48,537 nt of DNA, taken from CAZQIO01 sp964593405 (GTDB lineage: Bacteria > Patescibacteriota > Minisyncoccia > Minisyncoccales > GBS-2). The stretch covers positions 1-48,537 of the forward strand of contig CAZQIO010000002.1 of the NCBI GenBank assembly GCA_964593405.1, read 5' to 3'. Of the stretch, positions 7,315 through 15,968 are shown piece after piece (within the stretch, counting starts at the first letter, position 1; every line of letters starts with the position of its first letter). Under the pieces are notes generated by a model. It was not told where the DNA came from, searched no databases, and saw nothing but the letters and a program-made list of their open reading frames with translations. Position numbers and translations under genes: made by a program.

Positions 7315-9110
7315 TCAAATTGCCCTTTTTCAAAAAACAAAAAATTGAAAAGACAGTCTATGAGATTCCCCAGATGGAGTTTAAGGATTTTGTCGCTCCG
7401 CCATCTGTTGTTGTTCAGCCAGAATGGATAAAAATTGGGGAAAGGTATGCCAAATCTTTTTACATTTTCTCTTATCCAAGGTACTTGAGCAGCGCTTGGT
7501 TGTCTTCTTTAATCAATTCCAGTTTGCCAATGGATATTGGAATTCATATTTTTCCAATTCCCAGCGATTTTGTAATAAAACAACTGAGAAAGAAAATCAC
7601 CGAAATTGAAGCAGAATTAAGAGAGAGGGGAGAAAGAATTAGAGATCCTTCCTTGGAAATTGCCCATCATGACTTGGAAATGCTCAGAGATAGACTTCAG
7701 GCAGCCGAAGAGAGAATGTTTAAAGTCGGACTTTATTTAACAATTTACGCTGACTCTTTGGAAGAATTGAAAATGGCTGAGGTAAAAATTAGATCAATTC
7801 TTGAAGCAAGAATGGTCTATGTTTTGCCTTCTCTTTATCAACAAAAAGAGGGGTTAAACAGTGCCAGTTTTTTGGGACTCGATCAGCTCCAAGTTTACAC
7901 AGCCTTAAACACTGAACCCCTTTCTTCTTTTTTCCCCTTTGTCTCTTTTGATTTGAGTTCTGGAGAGGGAATTTTGTATGGGATAAACCGCCACAACAAC
8001 TCTTTGATCCTCTTTGACCGCTTTTCCTTAGAGAATGCCAACGAGGTTGTTTTTGGTAAATCAGGTTCTGGAAAATCTTATTTTGTCAAGTCTGAAATTC
8101 TTCGCCATTTAATGTGTGGAGTAGAAGTAATTATCATTGACCCAGAAAATGAATACAAAGCATTGGCTGAAGCTGTCAAAGGAACTTTTTTGAATATCTC
8201 TTTAAATTCCCCACATCACCTCAATCCTTTTGATTTGCCGCCTTATTCTGTTGATGAGAAGCCAGAAGAGATTTTAAGAAGCAACATTATTAATTTGGTT
8301 GGCTTAATGAGGATATTGCTCGGAGGTTTAACTCCAGAAGAAGATGCGATAATGGATAGGGCCCTAACAGAAACTTACGCCCTAAAAGATATTACACCAA
8401 AAACAGATCCAAAAACTTGGCAAAAAAACGTGCCTTTGATGGAGGATTTAGAAAGGGTTTTGGAAGGAATGGAAGGGACAGAATCTTTGCTTAGAAGACT
8501 GAGGAGGTATACTCGGGGAACTTTTGCTCAATTTTTCAACCAGCCTACCAATGTCGAACTTAAAAATCCGTTGGTGGTTTTTGGAATAAGAGACATGGAA
8601 GATGAATTAAAGCCGGCGGCAATGTTTATCATTTTGAGATATATTTGGAATATAGTGAGGTCTGAGTTGAAAAAAAGGATTTTGGTAGTCGATGAGGCCT
8701 GGTGGTTAATGAAAAACGAAGACTCTGCTTCTTTTCTTTATGGTCTTTGCAAAAGAGCCAGAAAATATTGGTTGGGCGTCACTACAATCACTCAAGATGT
8801 TGGAGATTTCATGAAATCAACTTACGGCCAACCAATAATCACCAACTCTTCAATTCAGGTTTTAATGAAGCAATCTCCGGCCACCATTGATATTGTCCAA
8901 AAAACTTTCAATTTAACCGATGAAGAAAAATATCTTCTTTTGGAATGTGAGGTCGGAGAAGGAATTTTCTTTGCCGGGAAAAAACATGTTCTAATGAAAG
9001 TAGTAGCCTCTTATGCCGAAGACCAGCTGATTACAACTTCCCCAGAACAAATTTTGAAAATTAAAATGGCAAAAAAAGAAATGCAAAAAGACCATGGCAA
9101 CCTTAGTTGA
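7311..9110 (+). CDS. virB4: VirB4-family conjugative/secretion ATPase
   Basis: This 599-residue VirB4/TraC-type P-loop ATPase has Walker A GKSGSGKS at residues 249-256 and Walker B LVVDEAWWLM with D461-E462. Between and after them lie the family motifs IIIDPENEYKALAEAVKG, LNPFDLPPYS and GVTTITQDVGDF. It powers pilus assembly and substrate transfer in type IV secretion. The N-terminal 240 residues include an acidic coiled-coil stretch (ELRERGERIRDPSLEIAHH). Translation is coupled to the upstream N-domain gene by an ATGA overlap. The next gene starts 17 nt before this stop. Confidence 0.92.
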   Translation: MIKLPFFKKQKIEKTVYEIPQMEFKDFVAPPSVVVQPEWIKIGERYAKSFYIFSYPRYLSSAWLSSLINSSLPMDIGIHIFPIPSDFVIKQLRKKITEIEAELRERGERIRDPSLEIAHHDLEMLRDRLQAAEERMFKVGLYLTIYADSLEELKMAEVKIRSILEARMVYVLPSLYQQKEGLNSASFLGLDQLQVYTALNTEPLSSFFPFVSFDLSSGEGILYGINRHNNSLILFDRFSLENANEVVFGKSGSGKSYFVKSEILRHLMCGVEVIIIDPENEYKALAEAVKGTFLNISLNSPHHLNPFDLPPYSVDEKPEEILRSNIINLVGLMRILLGGLTPEEDAIMDRALTETYALKDITPKTDPKTWQKNVPLMEDLERVLEGMEGTESLLRRLRRYTRGTFAQFFNQPTNVELKNPLVVFGIRDMEDELKPAAMFIILRYIWNIVRSELKKRILVVDEAWWLMKNEDSASFLYGLCKRARKYWLGVTTITQDVGDFMKSTYGQPIITNSSIQVLMKQSPATIDIVQKTFNLTDEEKYLLLECEVGEGIFFAGKKHVLMKVVASYAEDQLITTSPEQILKIKMAKKEMQKDHGNLS

Positions 9111-9450
9111 AGTTTTCTTCAGTCCGGAAGTTTTAGTTCTTTTTTTTGCGACAATGATCGATGCAATCAATGTGTTGCTTGTCTGTGTTGGTCTTGATGA
9201 TTTTGGCCTGACTGATTTAATTGGTCTGTTTTTTATAGGAGGTTGGCTTTGGTTTAGATCGATGTTGAAAGAAACCCCATCAAAAATGCCAACTCCAAAA
9301 AGGCAAAAATTGCCAAAACCTGAAGGAGCGAAAGCAACGAGGAGAATGAGGTGGTTGAGAATTATTTGTTTTGGTGGGGAATTGATCCCTTATGTTGGAG
9401 CTTTGCCTTGGTGGACAATTTTGGTATTTAGTGAATTAAAAAGTGATTAA
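9094..9450 (+). CDS. Small polytopic membrane protein of the secretion operon
   Basis: This 118-residue protein has hydrophobic segments at about residues 8-30 (VLVLFFATMIDAINVLLV), 38-52 and 98-113 (a WWTILVF end). They are separated by a strongly basic loop TPKRQKLPKPEGAKATRRMR that is probably cytoplasmic. I do not recognise the family. It overlaps the virB4 end by 17 nt and the next gene by 8 nt, so its translation is coupled to both. A structural role in the inner-membrane complex is a reasonable guess. Confidence 0.7.
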   Translation: MATLVEVFFSPEVLVLFFATMIDAINVLLVCVGLDDFGLTDLIGLFFIGGWLWFRSMLKETPSKMPTPKRQKLPKPEGAKATRRMRWLRIICFGGELIPYVGALPWWTILVFSELKSD

Positions 9451-12028
9451 AGGAATTAAATTTCAAAAATTATTTTTCTTTTTTAGCATCTTTTGCTTTT
9501 TTGCCTTTGAGGCTTTGGCTTTCGAGTGGCGTCTTCCAGAAGTCAACTACCCAAAACTTCCAATTCCTGGAGTTTTAACTCCTCAAGAAATCGCAGAAAA
9601 AGTTAACTCAAAAGAGTTGACTCAAGAAGAAGCTCTTTCGCGCTACGTTTTGTATTTTTACTATTTGTTTTTATCTTTGGCTGGAATTTTGGCTTTTTTG
9701 GCAATTATTGCCGGAGGGATTCGCTATTTAACTTCAACTGGTTCCCCTCCAAAATTAGTTTTGGCCAGAAATCAAATTGTCAACGGAATCTTTGGCATTT
9801 TGCTTTTGCTTTCTGCTGGTTTAATTTCGACTTATTTAAACCCTGAATTGAGAATTTGGAAAGTTTCTGTGACAAAAGCAAAAATTTGTTCTCACAGAGA
9901 ATGCGACGAAGGAGTTTGCAAATTGGTTTTTGATAAACCAAAAGATAACAGAGAGTGTCCCAATATCCCAAATCAATGTTTAAGCGATTCTGATTGTTCT
10001 CAGACAAAACCTATAGCAGAATATTATGAAGTTCCTTTGGGAAGATTAGTAGAAACAGTTTTGTATTGGAGTGAAAGGGTAAAAGAAGAGGCTGAGAGTT
10101 TGAAGAATTTTGCCGCACAGGCAAGGAAAGGTTCTGAAAATGTCATGAAGATAGTTCAAGATGAAAAAGAGGGGTGTTTTTGCGAAAACGTTTCTCCGCC
10201 AGAGTGTAAAGGGGGTTTAATTTGTAAAGAAATGGAGAATTTTTCTCCTATTGGAGGAGAGATAGATTTGACCAAATATTTCTTTCCAGAAGGAGCTCCG
10301 GGAGTTTGGATTTCAAGCTGTGAATATTTCAAACCAATACCACTAGAGGATGGAACCTACAAATATCAAAAAAGTTGGGACGGCTACGGTTATGAGCGAT
10401 TTAAAATTAAGGAAGGCTATATTTATCACCTTGAAGATACTACCTGGGCGAGAGCAGGGGGAGAAAGCATAGTCTGTGCTGATGTCCATTCAGATTTGAA
10501 AATTCGACAATTTGCTTACAGGCCGGCTGCCTTTTCTTTAGTAGATGGGGCAATCGGCATTGGAATGTTCACTTGTGAAGACTTTTCTAAAAAGGGGGAA
10601 GAGGGCGGAAAGTGGGTACCAACAAAAATGAATGTGGGACAAACTTTCCAAACTACATTGACGGTGATTTCTTTCCCAAGAGAACCAAGAGAAACAAGGT
10701 TTGAGGGGGACTCACAAATGAAGTTACAGTTACTTAAGAAAGATATTTGTTGTGATACTTACTTTAACGGAACTTTTGAGCATCAAATGAAGTTGGAATA
10801 TCAAGGGTGCTTGATTTTACCAAATGGCATTTTAAGAAAAGACGCAATTGTCCTTCATGACTTAACCCACGATGAATACTTTTATTATGATATTAAGCTT
10901 GGTTGGATAGGTTTTCAATGGGGAGGAGATCCAACAAAAGGACATTTTCTGGTTGAAATGCAATACAATGAAGCTAACACATCTTTTCCAGAAACAGTTT
11001 GTTTGGATTTGAGAGGGGGAGAAAAAAAATATATGAAATGTAGTTCAACCGGCAAAGATCCTTGCAAAAAAAGAGATGAAATGAACAAAAATTTATCAAT
11101 CAGTAATTGTACTAGTGGCATAAAAAGAGAGTTGGAACAAGCAAAGTGGCAATTGGCCCTTGCCAAAGCCAAGTTGGAGTTGGCAGAGGCTTTTTTAAGA
11201 GATGCATCACCCAGAGGATTAAGTTATGATGAATTTCATTCTTTGGAGCCGACAGAAAGAAAGATTAGTCGCTTTGAATTTTGGAAAGATATTAACATTT
11301 TAGATAGTCCTCTAACGCCACAATATGACGATGAGGCTGATCCTTTGACTTTTTACGTTTTAAATGAGGGGTTAAACCGAGATTTAATCTCAATTTTAAA
11401 GTCAGTTTCCTTTGATATCTTTATCAGAAGATTTGATCCTCCATCAAGAATTAATGCCACTCCAAAAGAAGGAGCAATTGTGATTACACCCTTTCCTTAC
11501 TTTTCTCAGAGAGATTACCTAGATATTATTGACGAATGTGACTCTGAAGAAGATACTATTTACCATTCAGGATGTGGCCCTACTAGTTTGGCTATGGTTT
11601 TGAAATATTTTAATAACGATATTGACCCCAAAAAACTTGCTGAGGAGTTAAAAACTAACAAGAATTGTCCTACGTGTGGTTGGTCTACGATAGAGTACTA
11701 TTGTGGTGTTGGCTCTGTTGGAGAGAATTTAATGAAAAAGGCTAGAGATTATAATGTAGATTGCGGGAACTATCCCATTGAGTTTAACATTGAAATAATT
11801 AAAAGGGAATTAGAAAATAACCATCCAATAATTGTTCATTGGAAAAACTATTTAACTCTTGGTGTAGGCCACTTTGCAGTAATTTATGGAATTTATGCGA
11901 AAGAGGGTGAAAATCCTATTTTGTACATTCGCGATCCGTGGGGAGGAGAGTCTGTAGCGTTCGAAGTTAACGAAATTTCAGCTCAAGTTCTCGATCAAAT
12001 GTGGGTATGTAAAAAAATGGCACCATGA
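9443..12028 (+). CDS. Pilin-like membrane protein fused to a C39-type cysteine peptidase domain
   Basis: The protein has 861 residues and starts with a GTG that overlaps the previous stop. Residues 1-26 look like a signal peptide. Two hydrophobic helices follow (about 70-90 and 108-128) in the two-helix layout of VirB2-like components. A cysteine-rich extracellular middle (about 150-560) is joined by a helical stretch to a C-terminal C39/papain-like fold. The catalytic set is visible: C711 in SGCGPTSLAM, H810 in GVGHFAVIYG and D831 in IRDPWGG. C39 domains usually cut after double-glycine leaders or act on peptide bonds outside the cell. This one should sit outside the membrane. The VirB2 comparison is by topology only. 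Confidence 0.8.
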   Translation: MIKGIKFQKLFFFFSIFCFFAFEALAFEWRLPEVNYPKLPIPGVLTPQEIAEKVNSKELTQEEALSRYVLYFYYLFLSLAGILAFLAIIAGGIRYLTSTGSPPKLVLARNQIVNGIFGILLLLSAGLISTYLNPELRIWKVSVTKAKICSHRECDEGVCKLVFDKPKDNRECPNIPNQCLSDSDCSQTKPIAEYYEVPLGRLVETVLYWSERVKEEAESLKNFAAQARKGSENVMKIVQDEKEGCFCENVSPPECKGGLICKEMENFSPIGGEIDLTKYFFPEGAPGVWISSCEYFKPIPLEDGTYKYQKSWDGYGYERFKIKEGYIYHLEDTTWARAGGESIVCADVHSDLKIRQFAYRPAAFSLVDGAIGIGMFTCEDFSKKGEEGGKWVPTKMNVGQTFQTTLTVISFPREPRETRFEGDSQMKLQLLKKDICCDTYFNGTFEHQMKLEYQGCLILPNGILRKDAIVLHDLTHDEYFYYDIKLGWIGFQWGGDPTKGHFLVEMQYNEANTSFPETVCLDLRGGEKKYMKCSSTGKDPCKKRDEMNKNLSISNCTSGIKRELEQAKWQLALAKAKLELAEAFLRDASPRGLSYDEFHSLEPTERKISRFEFWKDINILDSPLTPQYDDEADPLTFYVLNEGLNRDLISILKSVSFDIFIRRFDPPSRINATPKEGAIVITPFPYFSQRDYLDIIDECDSEEDTIYHSGCGPTSLAMVLKYFNNDIDPKKLAEELKTNKNCPTCGWSTIEYYCGVGSVGENLMKKARDYNVDCGNYPIEFNIEIIKRELENNHPIIVHWKNYLTLGVGHFAVIYGIYAKEGENPILYIRDPWGGESVAFEVNEISAQVLDQMWVCKKMAP

Positions 12029-12897
12029 GAAAAATTTTTTCAAAAATTGTTTTTATTTGTTTGTTATTGAGCGGCTTTTTGCATCCAACAATTTTAGCTC
12101 AAGAAATATCAACTCCTCTCCCCCTCATTTGCCACGAAATTGAGGACTCAACCATAATAGAAAAAATAATAGAAAAAATTAAAAGTTTGCCACCTTCTCA
12201 TCCTAGTAATCAATTGTGGATCCCTGCAGGGCAGCTTACCGATCTTGCAGAAAAAATGGCAGAAGATATTGTTTCTAATGCCGAAGAAATTTTAAAGAAT
12301 TTTGATCAACTAGTTGAAAACTATCACATGTTTTCTTCTTTAACCACCCACTGCAATACTGAAAGATATTTGGTGGAAAACGTAGAAAAATCAGGTTGCA
12401 AATTGGGATGTAAAGTTTGGGCAATACCTTGGGTATTGTGTTTGATTCAAGAATGTAAAAAAGACAATTCAAATCCAAACGTGTGTCCTTTAGAACCAAT
12501 GAAAAAGAGAAAAGAGAATATTGCAAATTTGGCGGATGCCATTGAGCAAGCTTACTCTCGTATTGAATGGTTTTTTAAAGGTAACCTTCCCTCTTTAAAC
12601 AATTGGGCAGAGTGTATGTTGTCTGAACTCGTTTGCCCAAGGGTTTCTACTAAACAATTGATTCTGGATGAACTTGAAGTAGCAAGGGAGCGAATTTCTA
12701 AATGTCTCATTAGAGGAGAAGATTTGTTAGCTAGAGCGCGAGGGGAAAGAGAGGGGCGCTTTTTGATCTCTTGTAGCGAAGCTTTGCACTCTTACATTTT
12801 TGATTCTTGCTATGGAAGCGCTACTACTGCTCTTCCTTATGGTTGGAAAAATCCTCTCCCTCCACCTTGTGCTGAAGATTATTTTTGTTGTAAATAA
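12025..12897 (+). CDS. Secreted cysteine-rich hypothetical protein
   Basis: This 290-residue protein has a clear N-terminal signal peptide (IFSKIVFICLLLSGFLHPTILAQ) and no other membrane segment. The mature part is helical with at least a dozen cysteines, ending DYFCCK, which suggests several disulphides and an exported location. I do not recognise the family. The ATG overlaps the stop of the C39-fusion gene (ATGA), and the next gene follows after 8 nt, so it belongs to the secretion operon. A surface or pilus-associated role is inferred from context only. Confidence 0.75.
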   Translation: MRKIFSKIVFICLLLSGFLHPTILAQEISTPLPLICHEIEDSTIIEKIIEKIKSLPPSHPSNQLWIPAGQLTDLAEKMAEDIVSNAEEILKNFDQLVENYHMFSSLTTHCNTERYLVENVEKSGCKLGCKVWAIPWVLCLIQECKKDNSNPNVCPLEPMKKRKENIANLADAIEQAYSRIEWFFKGNLPSLNNWAECMLSELVCPRVSTKQLILDELEVARERISKCLIRGEDLLARARGEREGRFLISCSEALHSYIFDSCYGSATTALPYGWKNPLPPPCAEDYFCCK

Positions 12898-12905
12898 AAA
12901 GTAGA

Positions 12906-14300
12906 ATGAGGAAATTTTTTAATAAAACAAAAATTATTTGCCTTTTGGCTGGTATTTTGTTTTTTGTACCCACTTTTGCCCAAAGAGAGCTCGAAGTTAC
13001 CTATCCTGTAATTCCTGGGGTGATGAGCCCAAGTACAGTTAAAACACCGCTTCCCCAATATCTCATTTACTGGGTCCATTTTAGCATTATAATTGGCGGA
13101 ATTGTTGTTTTTGGAATGTTAGTAAAGGCAGGTATTGAATATCTCACAGCTGTTGATAATCCAACAAAAAAGAGTAAGGCTAAAGATAGCATAATTTCTT
13201 CGATAATTGGTTTGTTTTTGTTGTTTTTTGCCTATATTATCTCAACCACCATTAACCCCCAACTTATTATTTTTTATGGAAAACCCCAATATATTGGGAC
13301 TCTCACTCTTTACTCACACCCAGATTGTGCTGGAGATTCAATTCCAATATTTCGAGACGGTGAAAATCTAGAAGAAGCAGCTACTGTGGCTTCAGTGAGA
13401 TTTATTACACCCGGAGTTTTCGATGTTGAACTTTATTCAGAGGAAAATTGTATGGGAGACTTCGTTTATGTCGAATCTTTAACAACTCAACAATGCATTA
13501 ATCTCAGCGACTCCCAAACCACTGTTAAATGTGTTAGGTTTGTTTTTAAAGCGCCTGGTGTTTATCTCTGTAATGGTGAGTTTGATGAAAAAGGAAAATG
13601 CAAAGGAGAGTTTAGATATTTTCCACCAAATAGTAGTATCCCGGCTTTGGGAGATTTCAACGATAAAGCCAAATCAATTAGAATTATCAATTCAATAAAA
13701 CCAAACGTTGACAGTAAAGAGGAATGTGAGGCCAAAAACGGATATTGGAATAATAATAATAATATTTGTTATAGCCACTATCTTTTAGCTATTTTGCACG
13801 AACATGTCGATTATAAAGGTGCATGTTTGATTTATACTCAGTTTGGAGATTGGAACACTCGCAATGCCGGGGAAAAGGGAAGTTTGCTTCGAGATGTTTG
13901 GCAAAGAAAAGTTTCGTCAATTCAGGTTTTTGACATAGCGGCAACTTCAACTGGTGGAGGAGTAACTTTTTTCAAAGATGTAGATCTCAAGCCAGAAGAT
14001 TCAAAAATTGGGCCCTACACTTTCACTCCCCAATGTCAGAATGTTCCAGAGGGTTTCAATGATAAGGCTACTTCAATGCTGATTGATGGTCCAGGAGATT
14101 ATGTAGCAATTCTTTTTGAGCTTGCGTGTCGCGAAGAAGATGACAAATTATTTAAACCACCAGAGGAAGGAGTGTGCGATGTTTTCACTCAATCAATCAG
14201 TAATTTTAGGCAGTATCCGATTGGAAGATGTGGATGTATTTTTGGTGTAGGGTGCAAAGATTGTCTTTCTTCTTTTATGGTTTTTCCGCTTAAAAAATGA
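12906..14300 (+). CDS. Pilin-like membrane protein with beta/gamma-crystallin-like repeats
   Basis: This 464-residue protein has a signal-like helix (residues 8-25, KIICLLAGILFFVPTFAQ) and two membrane helices (about 58-78 and 98-118), repeating the VirB2-like layout of the 9.4 kb gene. The exported part holds tandem segments resembling beta/gamma-crystallin Greek keys: LTLYSHPDCAG, VELYSEENCMGDF and LHEHVDYKGACL, each followed by a second-half signature. N385-D-K-A-T-S390 matches the calcium-binding consensus (N/D)(N/D)xx(S/T)S exactly. N252-D-K-A-K-S is a near match. Many cysteines are present. The function may be a calcium-stabilised surface adhesin or pilus tip, which is inference. Confidence 0.7.
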   Translation: MRKFFNKTKIICLLAGILFFVPTFAQRELEVTYPVIPGVMSPSTVKTPLPQYLIYWVHFSIIIGGIVVFGMLVKAGIEYLTAVDNPTKKSKAKDSIISSIIGLFLLFFAYIISTTINPQLIIFYGKPQYIGTLTLYSHPDCAGDSIPIFRDGENLEEAATVASVRFITPGVFDVELYSEENCMGDFVYVESLTTQQCINLSDSQTTVKCVRFVFKAPGVYLCNGEFDEKGKCKGEFRYFPPNSSIPALGDFNDKAKSIRIINSIKPNVDSKEECEAKNGYWNNNNNICYSHYLLAILHEHVDYKGACLIYTQFGDWNTRNAGEKGSLLRDVWQRKVSSIQVFDIAATSTGGGVTFFKDVDLKPEDSKIGPYTFTPQCQNVPEGFNDKATSMLIDGPGDYVAILFELACREEDDKLFKPPEEGVCDVFTQSISNFRQYPIGRCGCIFGVGCKDCLSSFMVFPLKK

Positions 14301-14304
14301 ACAT

Positions 14305-14766
14305 TCAAGGGTAGGGTTTGATCACAACTCTTCTGTTTGGTTCTCTGCCAATGCTCTCTGTTGTTACATCCGCTCTTGAAGCTAGTTCCAAATGAATGAT
14401 TCTTCTCTCAAAAGCTGGCATTGGTTCTAAAACTCTTTCTTTTTTTGTTAGGCCAACTTCATCGGCAACTGCCCTAGCTAACTCTTTCAAATAGGCAATT
14501 CTCTTTTTCTTGTAGCCCCCAATATCCAAATCAAGAAAAATTTCTTTTTCTATTTTTTTTCTCAATATCAACCTCAGAAGGTGTTGAATTTGGAAAAGCC
14601 TTTCTCCCTGCTCTCCGATCAAAAAAGAAGGTTGGGAGGTTTTTAAATTGACAAAAATTGTTGAATTTTGGAAAGTCAAAGTTTCGATTTCAACTTCAAC
14701 GCCCATTTTTTCAAAAAATGTTTCGATTTCCTTTTTAATTTTTTCTATTGTCTCTTTTGGCAACAT
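14305..14766 (-). CDS. jag: Jag/KhpB-type KH-R3H RNA-binding protein
   Basis: The protein has 153 residues from the ATG at 14766. A TTG 12 nt upstream is possible but weaker. An N-terminal beta-alpha region is followed by a KH domain with its GxxG loop (SFLIGEQGERLFQ, about residues 48-60). A C-terminal R3H domain carries ERRIIHLELA and ends GREPNRRVVIKPY. Jag proteins bind RNA and are linked to cell elongation and cell-wall control. The gene overlaps the end of yidC by 32 nt, the conserved yidC-jag arrangement. Confidence 0.88.
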   Translation of the reverse strand: MLPKETIEKIKKEIETFFEKMGVEVEIETLTFQNSTIFVNLKTSQPSFLIGEQGERLFQIQHLLRLILRKKIEKEIFLDLDIGGYKKKRIAYLKELARAVADEVGLTKKERVLEPMPAFERRIIHLELASRADVTTESIGREPNRRVVIKPYP

Positions 14767-15370
14767 AGTAGTTTTCAATTATAGAGAGTGCGTTAAAACT
14801 CAACCAATAAAGAGAAATTGCAGCCGGAATTTTTGAAAGAATGAAAAAGGTAAAGAAAGAAAAGAAAATGGGTAATTGTCGCTGAAAAAAATCTTTTTTA
14901 TTTTGGTCAAAATTTAAAGAAAAATTCATTTTTGAGAAAAAATATTGAAACAAGGCTGCCAAAGCCGCCAAAAAGATTGAAGGCAAAGAAAGGTCAATTA
15001 TCTTTAAAAATTTTCTCTCTTTCATTCCAAAAATCCCTTCTACAAAAACCCGATAAAGAGCAAAAAAAATTGGAATTTGAACAAAAAAAATCAACCCAAA
15101 AAAAGGATTGATTTTTTCCTCTTTGAAGAGGGAAATTAACTCTTTTGTCTTTTTCTGTGGATCTTCTTTAAACTTTCTTTCTATTTCTTTTATTTTCAAA
15201 TTAATCTCTCTAACTTTTTTTTGTGTTTTAATTGCCTGAAGATAAAGAGGAAAAAACAAAATTTTAACAAAAAGGGTCAAGACAAAAATAGTCAGCACCG
15301 GATCTTTCAAATGAAAAGAAAGAAACTGAAAAATTTTCAAAAATGGTAAATAAAACATGTTTTCCCACAT
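14735..15370 (-). CDS. yidC: YidC/Oxa1-family membrane protein insertase
   Basis: The protein has 211 residues from the ATG at 15370, which is 1 nt after the rnpA stop. An in-frame start at 15388 would overlap rnpA. Membrane helices include LTIFVLTLFVKILFFPLYL near the N-terminus, IFFVQIPIFFALY in the middle, and a C-terminal pair ending AAISLYWLSFNALSII. The basic cytoplasmic loop after the first conserved helix (KTQKKVREINLKIKEIER) is typical. The short form without a periplasmic domain matches Gram-positive and CPR homologues. It inserts membrane proteins alone or with SecYEG. Confidence 0.9.
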   Translation of the reverse strand: MWENMFYLPFLKIFQFLSFHLKDPVLTIFVLTLFVKILFFPLYLQAIKTQKKVREINLKIKEIERKFKEDPQKKTKELISLFKEEKINPFFGLIFFVQIPIFFALYRVFVEGIFGMKERKFLKIIDLSLPSIFLAALAALFQYFFSKMNFSLNFDQNKKDFFQRQLPIFFSFFTFFILSKIPAAISLYWLSFNALSIIENYYVAKRDNRKN

Positions 15371-15371
15371 T

Positions 15372-15731
15372 TTAAAAACTAAATTCATTCTTTGGTTTTT
15401 TTATTTTCTCAAAAATTTTTTCGGCCATTTGTTTTATTTCCCAAAAATCGCAATTGAAAATTTGAGGGAAGGGGATAAAAACTAAATCCAAGCCAACCAA
15501 TTTTTCAAGATTTGCCCTCGTTATTTCCCTTAACCTTCTTTTAATTTTATTTCTCAAAACTGCCTTTTTTGAAAGTTTTTTTGAAACTAAAACTCCAAAC
15601 CTTACTTTTTCAGAAAGATTCGGTCTTACTTTCAAAACTAAAAAGTCTTTTCTGAAACTCTTTCCCTCTTTTAAAACTTTTTTGAAATCTTTTTTGTTGA
15701 GAGTTTTAAGCTTTAGGGGGCAAGTCTCCAT
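15372..15731 (-). CDS. rnpA: Ribonuclease P protein component
   Basis: This 119-residue basic protein has the RnpA core, including FGVLVSKKLSKKAVLRNKIK and the RNR-like RRLREI element that contacts RNase P RNA. An N-terminal LKTLNKKDFKKVLKEGK segment also fits. With the RNA subunit it removes 5' leaders from pre-tRNAs. The RNA is not in this window. The ATG lies inside the end of rpmH, a 19-nt overlap in a different frame. Confidence 0.92.
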   Translation of the reverse strand: METCPLKLKTLNKKDFKKVLKEGKSFRKDFLVLKVRPNLSEKVRFGVLVSKKLSKKAVLRNKIKRRLREITRANLEKLVGLDLVFIPFPQIFNCDFWEIKQMAEKIFEKIKKPKNEFSF

Positions 15732-15847
15732 CTTCCTTTTTTTCTCCTTCTAGCTAAAACCTTTTTTCCTCCCTTTGTTCTTTTTCTTGCCAAAAATCCA
15801 TGGGTTTTTTTCCTTTTTCTCTTTTTTGGTCGATAAGTTAAGCTCAT
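15713..15847 (-). CDS. rpmH: 50S ribosomal protein L34
   Basis: This 44-residue protein reads MSLTYRPKKRKRKKTHGFL at its start and continues with the conserved ARKRTKGGKKVLARRRKKGR to a WRLAP end. It is a complete L34 with the usual length and extreme basicity. It sits divergent to dnaA and upstream of rnpA in the classical origin-proximal order. The stop codon lies 19 nt inside rnpA. A -10 box only 6 nt upstream of its ATG implies a leaderless mRNA. Confidence 0.95.
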   Translation of the reverse strand: MSLTYRPKKRKRKKTHGFLARKRTKGGKKVLARRRKKGRWRLAP

Positions 15848-15853
15848 TCTTTT

Positions 15854-15882
15854 ATAGTAGCCAAAACCGGTTTTTTAGTCAA
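15854..15882 (-). promoter_or_regulatory. Promoter of rpmH-rnpA-yidC-jag (leaderless)
   Basis: The minus strand has -35 TTGACT (15877-15882), a 17-bp spacer and -10 TACTAT (15854-15859). The rpmH ATG at 15847 begins 6 nt after the -10, so the transcript should start at the initiator codon. Confidence 0.75.
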
Positions 15883-15956
15883 TTTTCACAAATTTTCCAC
15901 AAATTTTAAACAGATTTTTTTCTTTTTTCGAGACTTCTCTTTAGTTGCCGAAGGTA

Positions 15957-15962
15957 TATAAT
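15957..15962 (+). promoter_or_regulatory. dnaA -10 element (leaderless)
   Basis: A perfect TATAAT ends 6 nt before the dnaA ATG at 15969. No good -35 is seen 16-18 bp upstream. The close spacing argues for a leaderless dnaA mRNA and supports the ATG at 15969 over an upstream TTG. Confidence 0.55.
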
Positions 15963-15968
15963 GAAAAT

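Larger units (their letters stand above)
15848..15968. other. Candidate replication-origin region (rpmH-dnaA intergenic)
   Basis: This AT-rich gap between divergent rpmH and dnaA holds TTTTCCACA at 15893-15901, one base from the DnaA-box consensus TTATCCACA. A degenerate TTTTCACA copy lies at 15883-15890. Both divergent promoters sit at its edges. The gene order yidC-rnpA-rpmH-dnaA-dnaN is the classical bacterial oriC neighbourhood. Only one good box is visible, so the origin call is moderate. Confidence 0.5.
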
